Shown here: positions 8,227 through 18,297 of the stretch, in pieces | Position numbering within the stretch: position 1 is the first letter of the stretch | Layout: each line of letters starts with the position of its first letter | Assembly: GCA_943704525.1 (NCBI GenBank) | Contig: CALSCQ010002253.1 | Coordinates: 1,432 to 28,931 of the forward strand | DNA length: 27,500 bases | Source: Pigoraptor vietnamica | Taxonomy: Eukaryota > Opisthokonta > Filasterea | Reading direction: 5' to 3' | The notes under the pieces: generated by a model | Database searches by the model: none | What the model was told of the DNA's origin: nothing | Seen by the model: the letters and a program-made list of their open reading frames with translations, nothing else | Translations under genes and position numbers: made by a program

Positions 8227-10511
8227 CGGCTCACAGCGCTGCCTTCGCCACGCCACACAGGCGGTGGGCCAGGACGGCCTTCCCATCTTCTACAACATCA
8301 TGCTCGAGCGCCACGCAAACGACGAGGGCGGCTATGACGTCATGTTCGTCGACCCGAAGCGAAGGGTGAATAAGCGCGTTTCGTGTGCCACTGCAAACTT
8401 GCCGTTGTTCTGCTCGTGTAGCGCACACTTGCAATTCGCGCCAATGCACGCTAACCACGCCATTACGAACCGGCACGTGTCACGGGCGCAGGGCAACCCC
8501 ATCACACGCTTCAGCCACAGTTGTGACCCCGCCGCGTACACGGCCATCGTTGCGTCTGGCGGCCAATTCCGCGTCGCTGTTTATGCGGCGCGCGACATTG
8601 CGCAGGGCGAGGAGATCACCTTTGACTACTTGTGTCGCACGGACGACCCCACGGAGGTCGAGAAGGCCATCTGCCTCTGGTGGGTGCTGGTTACACTCCT
8701 GCGTGCGTGCGAATACCCCTGCGCGCATGTGGCGTGTGTGAATGCGTGACTTACGACCCGGTCGCTCGTCGCTCAGCGGAACGGCGCAATGCCGTGGCAG
8801 CTTTGTCCACTACGAGGACGACCCCGCCGCGCACTTGGCGCTTGACGCACACCACGGCATCGCCCCACGTGTCGCGTGTCTTGTGGACGCGTGCACGACG
8901 CCGTCCCTCTCGCGGGAGGACGAGGCCGTGCTGGCGAGGCACGCGTGCAAGGGGTAGGGTGTTCTTTCGCTGAGAGACGCGCAGCGTACGCACATTTGCA
9001 ACTCTCCATTCGTGCAAGTCATTGTGCCACATGTCGCTCACACTCGCGCGCGGCCCGTATTGCCCCTCATCACGTTCGTCTCTCACAGGTCTATGCTCGG
9101 CGGCGCACCGCAATGGCTCCGGAAGCACGTGACCAACGTTCTGCGCTTTGTGGAGAGCGAGCGGCGGACGCTTCCCGACCTCCTTCTCGCTGCCGCCGCG
9201 CGCGTGTCGTCGCCCGTAGAAGACCACCCACACGCGCGTGTATCGTCGCCTCTCGAGAACCACCAACTCGCACGCGTGTCGCCGCCAATCGAAGACCGCG
9301 CACCGCAGTCCCACGCCCGAGGGGAGAACGCGCCATGCTCACAAACGGCATCCGCCCCAATGACGCACTCGCCGTCCCCCGCTGATCGGCACGAGGCGGA
9401 CAACGCGAGTGCAGGCCAGTGCGACTCGGCTGCCGCCTGCTGCGATCGAGTGCCCGCCGAGTGTGTGGGTGGGATGGTGTCTGGACAGTCGTCGTCCGAC
9501 GAGGCGCAGGCCCGCGAGGCCGCTGCGAACGGCGTTTACTTAAGGCGACTTCAGTCGGTTGCCGTGGCGTGCGACAAGGTGCGCCACTTTTTGCACGCGC
9601 AGAAGGGCGCCGGCGCAGGTCCGGACAAGTCTCCGGCCGTGGTGTCCTCTGGCGCCGCGCCGCTGGTGGTACTGAGCGACGCCGAATCGCTGCGGTTTCT
9701 GTGGGGCGACGACGACATGTCTCTCACTACGCGGATTGCGGAGGCCCTCGCACACGCAGCTCCCGGTGCATCGAGAGACATTGCAGCGATTGCCGCGACT
9801 GCGCGCGCCACGCTGCTTTCGAACGCGTCGCCGTCGAAAAAGAACGCCGGAGCAAGCTCGCGGGAACTGCTGCTCCGCGTGGCCCACCGACTGGCTGCGG
9901 AGGGACGCGCGACGCAGCCGCTGCAACACGCCATGCTGGCGGCGGCCGCGGGGGTCGTCCTCCACGCACACACGCGCGTGCGGTTCGCAGCCAACCCCAA
10001 GCACAAGGGGTTCAAGTCGAAGCACGCGGAGGTCGGTCGCATTTCGAGTGCGAGCGACGCGGGAGTGGTTGTGTGCAAGAGCTATGGAGCGGACTACGCC
10101 CTCGCACAGCTCGCCATGTGGACGAACGAGGCAGCCGCGAACATAGAGGCGCTGTTTGCAAAGAACGCGCGCGGATGGGTTGCGCTGCCGGACGTGTCGG
10201 GCTGCTTCGGGGCGCAGGAGGGCGGGCGCGCGCAGAGGGCGGCGGCTGCATGTACGCCAACGGAATTGGACGCGTTTGTGGATGCGCTGAGTGGCGGGTG
10301 GGCGGGAAACACGGCCTTTCCGTCGCTATCGCGCGCGTGCGCGTGGACATACAAGACAAAGCAGCCCCTCGGGTCGCCATTTGTGGACGCGGCGCTCGCG
10401 GCGGGTGCGCTGAGCGACGGGCTTCCGCGCGAGGCAGGCGGTGCGCGTGCGGTCATCGACGCACTCGTCGCGGACCTTGCTGCAGTGCTTTGCGAAGGCG
10501 TTACACAGTAA
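6474..10511 (+). CDS. ATXR3/SDG2-like histone H3K4 methyltransferase (SET domain)
   Basis: Nine exons: 6474-7223, 7306-7406, 7564-7621, 7701-7880, 8024-8098, 8261-8365, 8492-8679, 8777-8953, 9089-10511; 1018 residues. Order: basic N-terminus (KRKR), Cys-rich segment CACRAQRAECGPKCGCAK near residue 210, VPLVGIDAYTRDKLW (251 on), SET about 340-490, post-SET CLCGTAQCRG (484-493), then a 500-residue tail. SET shows YVGEIYPPWRWYEK, PIFYNIMLER, FSHSCDP and EEITFDYLC with catalytic Tyr469. The tail matches ATXR3 in order: LGGAPQWLRKHV, GVYLRRLQSVAVACDKVRHF, SYGADYALAQLAMW, GWVALPDVSGCF, TYKTKQPLGSPFVDA. Plant ATXR3/SDG2 is a major H3K4 trimethylase; the same activity here is inferred. Odd: PAAY replaces the usual PN after HSC. 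Residues around 590-700 are a variable insert with three 12-residue repeats. The exon 4/5 junction adds one residue relative to ATXR3. Confidence 0.92.
8132..8222 (+). repeat. Perfect (CA)n microsatellite in a SET-gene intron
   Basis: About 45 uninterrupted CA units occupy more than half of the intron at 8099-8260. It ends 38 bases before the acceptor. Length is likely to vary between individuals. Confidence 0.97.
9198..9305 (+). repeat. Three in-frame 36-base tandem repeats in the SET gene
   Basis: Units at 9198-9233, 9234-9269 and 9270-9305 encode ARVSSPVEDHPH, ARVSSPLENHQL and ARVSPPIEDRAP. They sit in the linker between two conserved tail blocks, where plant ATXR3 has no counterpart. Each carries an S/P-P motif that a proline-directed kinase could use. 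Confidence 0.85.
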
Positions 10512-10668
10512 AGTGTCTTTGGACATTTCCTCTGACAAGCTTCTTTTTTGGACATGCGCACGCTCACGCAAACGACACACAGCCGCACGCACACCGACGC
10601 ACACACGCAAACACACACGCAAACACACACACAGACACACACACACACACGCACAGACAACCGGCAGA
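10512..10668. repeat. CA-rich tail-to-tail gap
   Basis: 157 bases between two convergent stop codons. From about 10573 to 10652 it is an imperfect CA array with CG interruptions. Both 3' untranslated regions must be very short or overlap. Confidence 0.85.
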
Positions 10669-11394
10669 TCACATGTTGCTCCGCGCGCCGGCATCCGTGC
10701 TCTTGTAGAAGAGGTCCCTGAACGGCGTCGTCCCCTCGGCCGTCAGCGAGAACTCGGGCGGCCGCCCAAACGCAATCTCCGCCGTTTGAATGAGGAAAAA
10801 CGCCGTGAGGCCGAAAATGTTGAACCCGTTGTGCTCGAACATGTGCATCCGCACGTCGTGCCCAAGCCACGTGATGTCGAGGTGCGAGTGCGCCTCTGCG
10901 CGCAGGAAGAGGTCGAGGGGCGCATCGAACACGGCGTCCACTTCGTCTGCGTTTGGCGTGGGCACAAACCCCGCGGGGATCACGGCGACCACCGGTGTCA
11001 CCTTGAGCTTGTGCTTAGACACGAGCACATCCAACGTCCCTACGACGTCCACACACGACGGGGGAAGCCCGACCTCCTCATACGCCTCGCGCAGGGCCGT
11101 CGCGACGACGTCCGCATCGTCGGCGTCCTTCTTTCCGCCGGGCAGCGCCACCTCGCCGCCGTGGCTTCGCAGCGCCGCGTTCCTTCGCGTGAGGAGCACA
11201 CGGAGATCGCCCGGTCCGTTGGGTCCCGCGTACAGGGGGATGAGGACGGATGCCTCTCCTACAATCACGGACGCAAGGCTGCCCACGAGCGCGTCGGTGG
11301 GCTCGCGCGGGCGATATGCGCGGAATCTGTCGGCGATTTGTGAAAGCCACGGCAGCGCTGTCGAGGCGCGCTCGCCGCCACAGGGGTCTGCCAT
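10669..11394 (-). CDS. CoA-type Nudix hydrolase (NUDT7/NUDT8/PCD1 family)
   Basis: Intronless, 241 residues. Two signatures define the CoA diphosphatase subfamily: LLTRRNAALRSHGGEVALPGGK (about 67-88; the UPF0035 motif, here broken as LLTRRNAALRSHGGEV then ALPGGK) and the Nudix helix ALREAYEEVGL (100-110). The Glu residues at 103, 106 and 107 bind the catalytic metal. As in NUDT7, GGKKDADDADVVATAL has one residue more than the general Nudix spacing. Family enzymes cleave CoA or acyl-CoA into 3'-phosphoadenosine and (acyl-)phosphopantetheine, usually in peroxisomes or mitochondria. The C-terminus is SNM, at best a weak peroxisome signal, and no clear mitochondrial presequence is seen, so location is open. 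It shares a 330-base head-to-head region with the F-box gene. Confidence 0.9.
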   Translation of the reverse strand: MADPCGGERASTALPWLSQIADRFRAYRPREPTDALVGSLASVIVGEASVLIPLYAGPNGPGDLRVLLTRRNAALRSHGGEVALPGGKKDADDADVVATALREAYEEVGLPPSCVDVVGTLDVLVSKHKLKVTPVVAVIPAGFVPTPNADEVDAVFDAPLDLFLRAEAHSHLDITWLGHDVRMHMFEHNGFNIFGLTAFFLIQTAEIAFGRPPEFSLTAEGTTPFRDLFYKSTDAGARSNM

Positions 11395-11511
11395 CGCTGG
11401 TGACTGAATGTGAGGGCTCTCTATTCACGCTGGACAGTGTCTGTCGAGTAATGTGTATGTTGCGTTGACGTATGTATAGTGAGCGGTCGTTTAGTTTGCC
11501 GTATGTGCGTG

Positions 11512-11574
<63 letters not shown>

Positions 11575-11724
11575 GTGTGTCCGGCTGCCTTGTTACCCGT
11601 ACGACGAAACACCCACCCTTGATCAAACCAATCATTCCGCATGCACACACAGCACACAGCCACGCACCGCCACACGGCAGAAACACACTTCAGTAATGTT
11701 GGTTCCTGGTTTTCCCACACGGAG
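11395..11724. promoter_or_regulatory. Head-to-head promoter with GT array (Nudix / F-box)
   Basis: 330 bases between divergent start codons. The centre is a GT array at 11513-11580. An in-frame ATG at 11641 would extend the F-box protein by 28 low-complexity residues rich in His and Thr; I do not use it. The CGAG-NT-YTCGGC motif is not present. Confidence 0.5.
11513..11580 (+). repeat. (GT)n microsatellite in a divergent promoter
   Basis: About 34 GT units, nearly perfect, between the Nudix and F-box starts. Alternating purine-pyrimidine DNA of this length can adopt Z-form. Confidence 0.95.
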
Positions 11725-14156
11725 ATGGCCGCGCGCGACAGGGGGACCAGGTCCCAACAGTCGCCGCCAGAGGCAGCTCAGGCCGATGGCCCCTTCGCCG
11801 TGCACGACAAGAACTTTGCCGATATCCCCGAGACGGTGCTCTACGACCTCTTCACGCTGCAGGTGCTCGATCCCTTTGACCTCTGCCGTCTTGCGTCGAC
11901 GTGTCGCGCCCTTCGCGAGCGCGTGCACAAGGTCGTGCGGATACGATGGCCGCTGCTCGTGCAACACGGAAAGAAGTTCGCGCGAATGTTCGCAGAGCAC
12001 GGCGATCCGCAGTTTTGGACCCCTCCCTTTCTCATGTGGCTATCGGCCGGGCTTCCGCTGGACTCCTCGGAACGGCCCTCTCCCGCGTTCGTGTCGACGG
12101 CGTGGGTGGAAGCGATCAACACGCGCGCCCGCATGCTTGCGTGGACGCGCGTCGCGGACGAGTACCTGCTCGGTCTGGTGCATCAGACGAAAGAGATGAG
12201 CGGGGACGTCGACCACAAGCTTGCGGAGGACTATTTGACTGATTTTCTCACCCACTGGAATGCGCCCGACGGCCGCGCGAAAGAGTGCGTGCGGCAGATG
12301 GTCGCGTACGGTTGCACTGTGCGTGCGTTCGATTGTTGGGACGACGCGCCACCCGCCATCCGAACGTGTGCCGCCACGCACAGCATCATGTGTGCCCCGG
12401 ACGCTGAGAGGCGCTCGAATGCCGGCCCCAATGCCGATGTCTATGTAAGTGAGAGCGACGATGCGCCCACCGGTGAGGACGGGGATGCACCGGCTACCAA
12501 CGAGTCGCCGCCTGCGTGCACGGTGGGCGTGCGACACATCAGCCTCGCGGACCTCGTTGATCCCAAGGGAATTGTGACGCTGAGCATGGACCTGCCGAAG
12601 GACAGGGCCGTGCGGCGTGTGCTTGAGGACCGTGGCAGCCCGTCATGGCGTTACAACAAGGATATGGACAAGTGTGAAGACATTCCGCGCATCTCGCTCG
12701 TGGCGAACGAGGCCGACGCCATTCCCGCGTGCGACGACATCCACGCGGCGCTCCAGTCGCTTCGCATTGTGCGGTGGCGCCTCGCGAGGGAGACGTACCG
12801 CACGTGGGGACACGTGAACACGAAGACCTTTTGGGCCGCCGACTACTGTACATGTTCCGCATTGGCGCGGAGGACGACACGGCCGTCTTCGTGTGGCTGC
12901 AGGGCGCCGACACGTTCAGGGACGGCGAGGACTTCGAAGACAGTTATATGGCTTTCGCCGAAGACCAAATGCACACGCGCGCCGTTCTTCGCTACCGCGT
13001 GGGGATGTCGGGCCCCTTTGTGCAGGCGGGCACGTTCGCCTTCGACGGCGCAAAGTACCCCGACTATCCCATGCTCGAGGAAGAGTCGCTGAGCTGGGCG
13101 TTTGTGGATGCCGTGTCGGCCGCGCTGCCGTCGCTTGAGCCGCACCGCGCTTTTGCCGCCGTCGCCATGGCCCTCTCGCTCGTGTTTTCGGCCCCCGCGC
13201 ACCCGAGGGTCGTGCCCGGCTTCACAAACTTCGCCGTCGATGCAGCGAGTGGCAAGCCTCTGGTGGGGGCTGCCGGGACAAAAGGGCCAGTTTGGGAAGA
13301 GGTGGGACTACATGTTCGACGATCCCGACTCGAGCGCCCTCGTGCCTCCGCGCGCTCCGTGGAATTGGCCCAAGTCGTTCAGTGGCGTGAAATTGGAAGA
13401 GGCCGAGTGGCCTTTGTTGGCCCGGCGGCGCGAGCAAGAGGGGCAGATGAGTGTGCGCGGGTACGCCGAGACGTCCATGTGGCGCTTCCTCAAGTCGGTG
13501 GCGCTGGACGTCAGTGTTGGCGACCGCAGCATTCCGCTTGGCCACTCTTTGGCATCGGACAGGTGCCGCGACGGGTGGTATCCGCCGAACGACAGCGCGG
13601 ACGGAAAGTTGTCGTGTCTGTGCCGGCGCATGTCGTACGATTCGCTGTACGACTGGCCGTTGCGCTGGCGGAGGGATCCCCGGATAACAGGACGGAGGCC
13701 GAGCGGTGGTCTTTCGCGAGCACATGTCCAGACGGTGTCGTCGATGTCCACGCGCGTGTGGGACGCTCTTATGCCAGGTCGAACGCGTGTATTGTTGGCT
13801 ACGTTACGGATCATTTCTCGAAATCGGATTACTCGGAATGCAGCACTGACACGGACCAGACGAGCGACGCGAGTGGCGCGACTGAAACGGACGGCGAGGA
13901 CAGCGCGTGGGAGGACGGTGGCGAATTGGGCGATCGTGGTAGCGATAACTCGGCCGCAATCAAGGACGTTGACAGTGGTGGCGTCGTGGGGGGCGCCGTT
14001 ACGACGGCTGTTATTGTTGCGCCGCTGTTCACGGCCAGCGAATTGGAGCAGGTGCCGTGCATTCGCAGCGGGGATGACTACGACGACGACAAACCCCGCG
14101 AGCACCCTGACCACCGCGACTGGGGCCACGAATATTCCGACTACAGCGACTGGTAG
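11725..14156 (+). CDS. F-box protein with three apparent single-base frameshifts
   Basis: Residues 31-76 form an F-box: FADIPETVLYDLFTLQ, then LDPFDLCRLASTCRALRERV. F-box proteins usually link targets to Skp1-cullin ubiquitin ligases. The remaining 700 or so residues match no family I recognise; the C-terminus is acidic and aromatic (EYSDYSDW). Coding continues across three frame changes: a -1 shift near 12846 (ADY to LYMFRIG), a +1 shift between about 13235 and 13290 (to KRWDYMFDD), and a -1 shift near 13672-13685 (to DNRTEAERW). At the first, GC-rich third positions run right up to the shift on both sides, so an intron is unlikely there. At the second, an 82-base intron 13209-13290 (GTCGTG...CAG) would also restore the frame. 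Either the gene is decaying or the assembly has indels. Confidence 0.7.
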
Positions 14157-14753
14157 ACCTCAGAGGATTGCCGTCGGAAAAATAATGGACGAAAATGCAC
14201 TCGCAAAAGCAAACTGGCGCAAGCCTCCCTATGCACTCGGCACTGACAAAACGAACGTGCGAGCATAGCGTATAGGTCACATGAAACGTGGTATATTCCG
14301 CTACCGAAAGAGCCGCACTTTGCGTTGCGTGCACGGCACGGGAGCCGCACGCGAGCTGCACATGCAGGGAAACGATTAACCACGTAAGACACATGATAAC
14401 GAACTCAAGACTCGCTATAGAACAAAGAGGGCGAATCAGCTCCATAATGTGTCACACACGTGTGTTTCAGCACTCAAATTTCTGCATATGTTGGAAAATA
14501 ACATCCCTTTCCCTCGCGCAACACACGCACAGACGGAGTTCGCACTCACCGCCACAGAAAAGAGGAACAGGCACTCGAGAACGTTCGGCGCGCTCGCAGG
14601 ACGGTGCTCAACACCGCCCACCACGGCAAAGACGACAGACTGACGGAACGAAATACCCACAGAAAGCGACAAGACACGCGCACACACGCGCCGCACGCGA
14701 CACGCTCCAGGCTAACGCGACGCAGAGAGACCGCGCAAAGGGCCAAAGCCCGT
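14157..14753. other. Tail-to-tail intergenic region (F-box / eIF3e)
   Basis: About 600 bases between convergent stop codons, less GC-rich than the exons. Frames open on the plus strand read as His/Thr/Arg-rich low complexity and match nothing. No RNA gene is evident. Confidence 0.6.
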
Positions 14754-16937
14754 TCAGATGTCGTCCGGCTGCGAGAGGACACACAGAAAGGGCTGAGCTT
14801 CGCGTTTCACCGCGCACACTACACACGTTGCCGCCAGCAAGTCGCACAGCACATGCGCAAACGCACGCACGTGCACGCACCTGAATGGGCCGGATGGTGG
14901 CGCCAGAGTTGGCGCGCTTTTCAATGTTGTTTGCGAGGACGTGCGAGCGGAACGAGAGGCCCTTGGTCTTCTCGATCACCTGGTAGTACACGCTCTGGAT
15001 CTGCGTGCCCATCACGACGTTGCCGTCTGCGCAACACACAGAGCGGTCTCAGCCACGGGGAGCGCACCGCGGCCTCTTAGAACAGAGGCGCATTCAGTCT
15101 CAGTGCACGCAATGGTCCCTATGAAGGCTTTCAGACGTCCCACGGCGACTGTACAGGGGAACAAAGCACGGCAACGCACCCTTCGAGTCAATCTTGGCGT
15201 CGAGGCGCGCGTTGCGGATGAGGTTGACGATCCACCGCTCGGCGTCCTCCGTGCTCATGTTGAGCTTCTCGGCAAGGAGACTGCAGTCGAGAGAGAGCGA
15301 GAGAGATGTCGGTCAGCTTTAATCACAGACGGCTGTCCATCGACTCCACCGCGAACAAACGAGAGTATGGGACATAAAGGGAGTCACACATCATGAAACA
15401 ATCGCCATCGACTCGACTAGGCCGCATTCATACACAGAAGCAGAGTGGGAGGCGTTGACAAAGGAGCACTGTCGACTTCCCAACAGCAGACCCAAGCAAG
15501 CGAATTGGCGCACGAATTCCCAAGGGGCAACGCACCCGATGCTGATGCACTGGTGGATGCGGCAGTACGTCTCAAAGATAAAGAGGCGCGCGTTCTCGAT
15601 GAACTCGTCGCGGCATGAGACCAGGAAGAAGTCGTTGCTCAGCACCTGCGACAGACAAGCAAGTGCGAGTGCCGTGTCAGGACACAAAAACCAAAACAAA
15701 TGGCGACGCGTGACAGCCATCCATGATATAAACAAGGGCAACACACACACATGCGCGCGAAGACGCACCTTCTCGCACTCGCGCAGCTTGTGCTGGGCGC
15801 CGTCAAAGTCGAAGTTGACGTAGAGGCACTCAAGGAGCTCCGTCACGGGGTCCTTGTACTTGTACGACTCCTGCGCAACGCACACGAGAGACGCGTAAGG
15901 AAGGGCCATGCAGCAGCGCCACCAAACAACAACCGGGCGACTGCGTCAAGACGACGCAAAGCGCACATGAACGTCAAGCAGACAAACAGGGCTGGTACCC
16001 GGCAATTGCGCGACACGAAATCAAGCGGAACACGAGACTACAAGTGTACCGACACTGAAAATTCAAGCCAACAGAACACAAGTGGAGACAGGGATATGCC
16101 CATCGGATTCGTTTCTCACCTGCGTGATGACCTTGACGAGGTCCTTCATGATGGTGCGCCTCCGCTTGTTCGTGATGACAGCCGTCGCAAGGTACCGCAG
16201 AATGTGCGGGCACGTCGTCTGCACAGGAAACGGAGCGTCAGAAGGGGGCCAATTCGTGCGCAAGTTTCGTACGCAACATCACTTGTTCCACACTGCTGGG
16301 CATGCGCGACTGGCATCGGACATAAACCATTCCGACAGTCGCAGGTAACAAATGCAACTGGCGCCGAAAGAGAAAGACCGGCGGGAGGTTCTCCATCGAC
16401 GCACCTGAATGGCGTTGAGGTAGGCCGGCTGGAAGAACGTGTCGATGACGGCGTCGCGTCCCTTGGGGTGGTTGAAGAAGACAAAGAGCGACCAGTGGAT
16501 GAGCCACGTGCGCTGCTGCAGCTGCTGCAGGTGCGTCGCAAACGTCTGCGGGGAGAGGTGGGGGTCAGCTCGATTGCTCAGCGGCACTCGCAGCATACAC
16601 ATGTCACATACGCGTGTACTCATATACACAAGCACACAGCGACACACATACACTGCGACATCTACGCCACACGCGCGCACAATTGCGCACCGCACCTTGT
16701 TGTCGATAATCTCCTTCAGGCGCGTCATGTCCTCCAGCGCACCGTCCCAGTTGTGCATTAGAATTTCCGCAGCAAACTTGCCCCACATTGCGCTGAAGCA
16801 CTTCTCGGCGTCCGTCGACTGCAAACAGACACACGCACGATTGTTGGCAGCGGTCCCGCACTTAACCCACCGACTCGCCGCACGAAAGAGCGACCCGACT
16901 GACGAGTCAATGTGTTCCCCTTATCCCACACACGCAT

Positions 16938-16969
<32 letters not shown>

Positions 16970-17712
16970 GCACGCACGCACACACGCACAACGCACCAGC
17001 ACGCAGTAGTGGTACAGGTGGTCGGCGGCACCGGCGTAGTTGCCGCAGTCGTACTGGAACTTGGCATAGTCGTAGAGCGTATCGAGCATGCCAACCTCAA
17101 ACTGCATTCGCACCAAATAAAAGGTCAGTTTGGGTGCATTGTGACATGATATACGCCATCGCGTCATTGGGCACAGACAGGCCATACTTGTCGCAGCAGA
17201 AACGCAATGCAGTCGAGCGGCACTCGTCGGGACACGCACGCCAACGCACACGCAAGAAGCACACAAGCGCACGCACCCAACAAGCACGCCAACGCAAGCA
17301 CACCCACCCCAAAGTTCTGCTCGAGGTACTGCAGGTTCCACAGCTTGTCCTGCCGCAACTCCTTCAGGACGTCCTGGTTCTCAAAAATGCGAATGATCGG
17401 CTGAATGTCGTTCGTCAGCTGCTGCAGCCGAGCGACGACCGTCTGGCGCTTCTCCACAAGGCCTGTGGGGAAGCAAGAACACGCGTAAGCCATGGTCAGA
17501 CAACAGACGCTGGCAACGATTTGCTCATCGCAACGCCAACTCACTCTGCGGCACGTCCTCCGACCCATGCAGCGTGCGGTAAATGTCCATCGCAAAGTCG
17601 ACAAGGTTCGTCTCGGACAGCAGGTCCAGCTTGCCCTGGAGGATCTCCTTCTCCGTGTAGAGCTGCAAGCCACATAGGAAATACGAAGGCGCTAAGTCCA
17701 AAACCGCGCTGT

Positions 17713-17780
<68 letters not shown>

Positions 17781-17916
17781 ACTAAAATGCGCCTCTAATA
17801 CCAACAGCCGCCAAAGAGAGACGCACGTTATTCTGCTGGAGAAACTCGAGGAGGGGGAAGACGAGGTGGCGGTCGAGGAACCCGCCGATCACGGGCGTGA
17901 GATCGTACTCGGCCAT
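14754..17916 (-). CDS. EIF3E: Translation initiation factor eIF3 subunit e (INT6)
   Basis: Twelve exons: 17916-17827, 17662-17545, 17462-17308, 17101-16997, 16818-16696, 16545-16405, 16218-16120, 15870-15769, 15645-15536, 15280-15180, 15026-14881, 14768-14754; 434 residues (human 445). It begins [20 protein letters not shown], the hallmark N-terminus. Later blocks follow the family in order: [111 protein letters not shown], and the PCI winged helix with [18 protein letters not shown]. eIF3e is a PCI subunit of the eIF3 complex, which loads mRNA on the 40S ribosome. The last exon is only 15 bases (PDDI, stop) and is placed by a strong pyrimidine-CAG acceptor. Seven of eleven donors are GTGCGT. 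Confidence 0.96.
16928..16990 (+). repeat. CATA/CA/CACG microsatellite in an eIF3e intron
   Basis: A compound array of CATA, CA and GCAC units lies in the intron 16996-16819, directly next to the splice donor at 16996. On the coding strand it reads GT-rich. Confidence 0.9.
17714..17779 (+). repeat. (CA)n microsatellite in eIF3e intron 1
   Basis: About 33 perfect CA units in the first intron (17826-17663), reading GT on the coding strand. It lies between the donor and the branch region. Confidence 0.97.
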
Positions 17917-18297
17917 CTTCGCGGGCCGGGCGTATGTGCGTTCCCTAAATAGAACCAAATTTAAACGACGCCGCTCTCACTGCGCCGTTGTGTGCTCTCT
18001 AGGGAGTGCTTCCGACGTGCCAATAAGGGCGGATGCACGCAATAACGCGGGAAAGCGAAGCACTTGCGATCTGTTTCAGCGTCACTGTTCAGCCTGCCAT
18101 GTGCGTGCGGCCACCCGGATGTAAATATTTGGCCGAGATCTCGGCAAGTCTTGTTATTTTGAGCGAGATTTCGGCAAAAGATGCGCGCGAAATTGAATTT
18201 TTTCGATTTTCGAATTTGAGTGACCGTCTTCATCGCACAGAAGAGTTCATAACACTGCCGTCCCAGCACACACGCATTCCCCTCACGTTCCCGCGCC
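17917..18297. promoter_or_regulatory. Head-to-head promoter eIF3e / HAUS6
   Basis: 381 bases between the two start codons. It includes GCCGAGATCTCGGC (18132-18145), a perfect 14-base palindrome, and a second copy, CGAGATTTCGGC (18164-18175), 30 bases on. Next comes GCGCGCGAAA (about 18183-18192), which resembles an E2F site, then an AT-rich stretch to 18225. Shared control of both genes is inferred from the layout. Confidence 0.55.
18132..18175. promoter_or_regulatory. Paired CGAG-NT-YTCGGC motif, copies 3 and 4
   Basis: Copies at 18134-18145 and 18164-18175 match those at 2439-2450 and 2496-2507. The first is the core of a perfect palindrome. Both are followed by CAA (GGCAAG, GGCAAA). Confidence 0.45.

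Noticed and set aside
8006-8369. Cys-Val or His-Thr repeat proteins
   Set aside because: Translations of the CA/GT microsatellite in an intron; the same applies near 4833, 11513, 17714 and 27050.
9419-10708. Plus-strand open frame of 429 codons
   Set aside because: An out-of-frame shadow of the last SET-gene exon, ending in CA repeat; very Arg-rich.
12814-12902. An 89-base intron (GTGAAC...CAG) explaining the first F-box frame change
   Set aside because: It restores the frame, but the removed sequence has near-uniform G/C third positions in the frames on either side of the shift, so it looks coding.
13263-13290. A 28-base intron at the second F-box frame change
   Set aside because: Far shorter than any other intron here (about 64-240 bases), despite GT and CAG ends.
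13308-14129. Minus-strand open frame of 273 codons
   Set aside because: Antisense to the F-box gene, with no recognisable domain.
14288-14884. Possible gene in the F-box/eIF3e gap
   Set aside because: The frame is low complexity, overlaps the eIF3e terminal exon in antisense and shows no domain.
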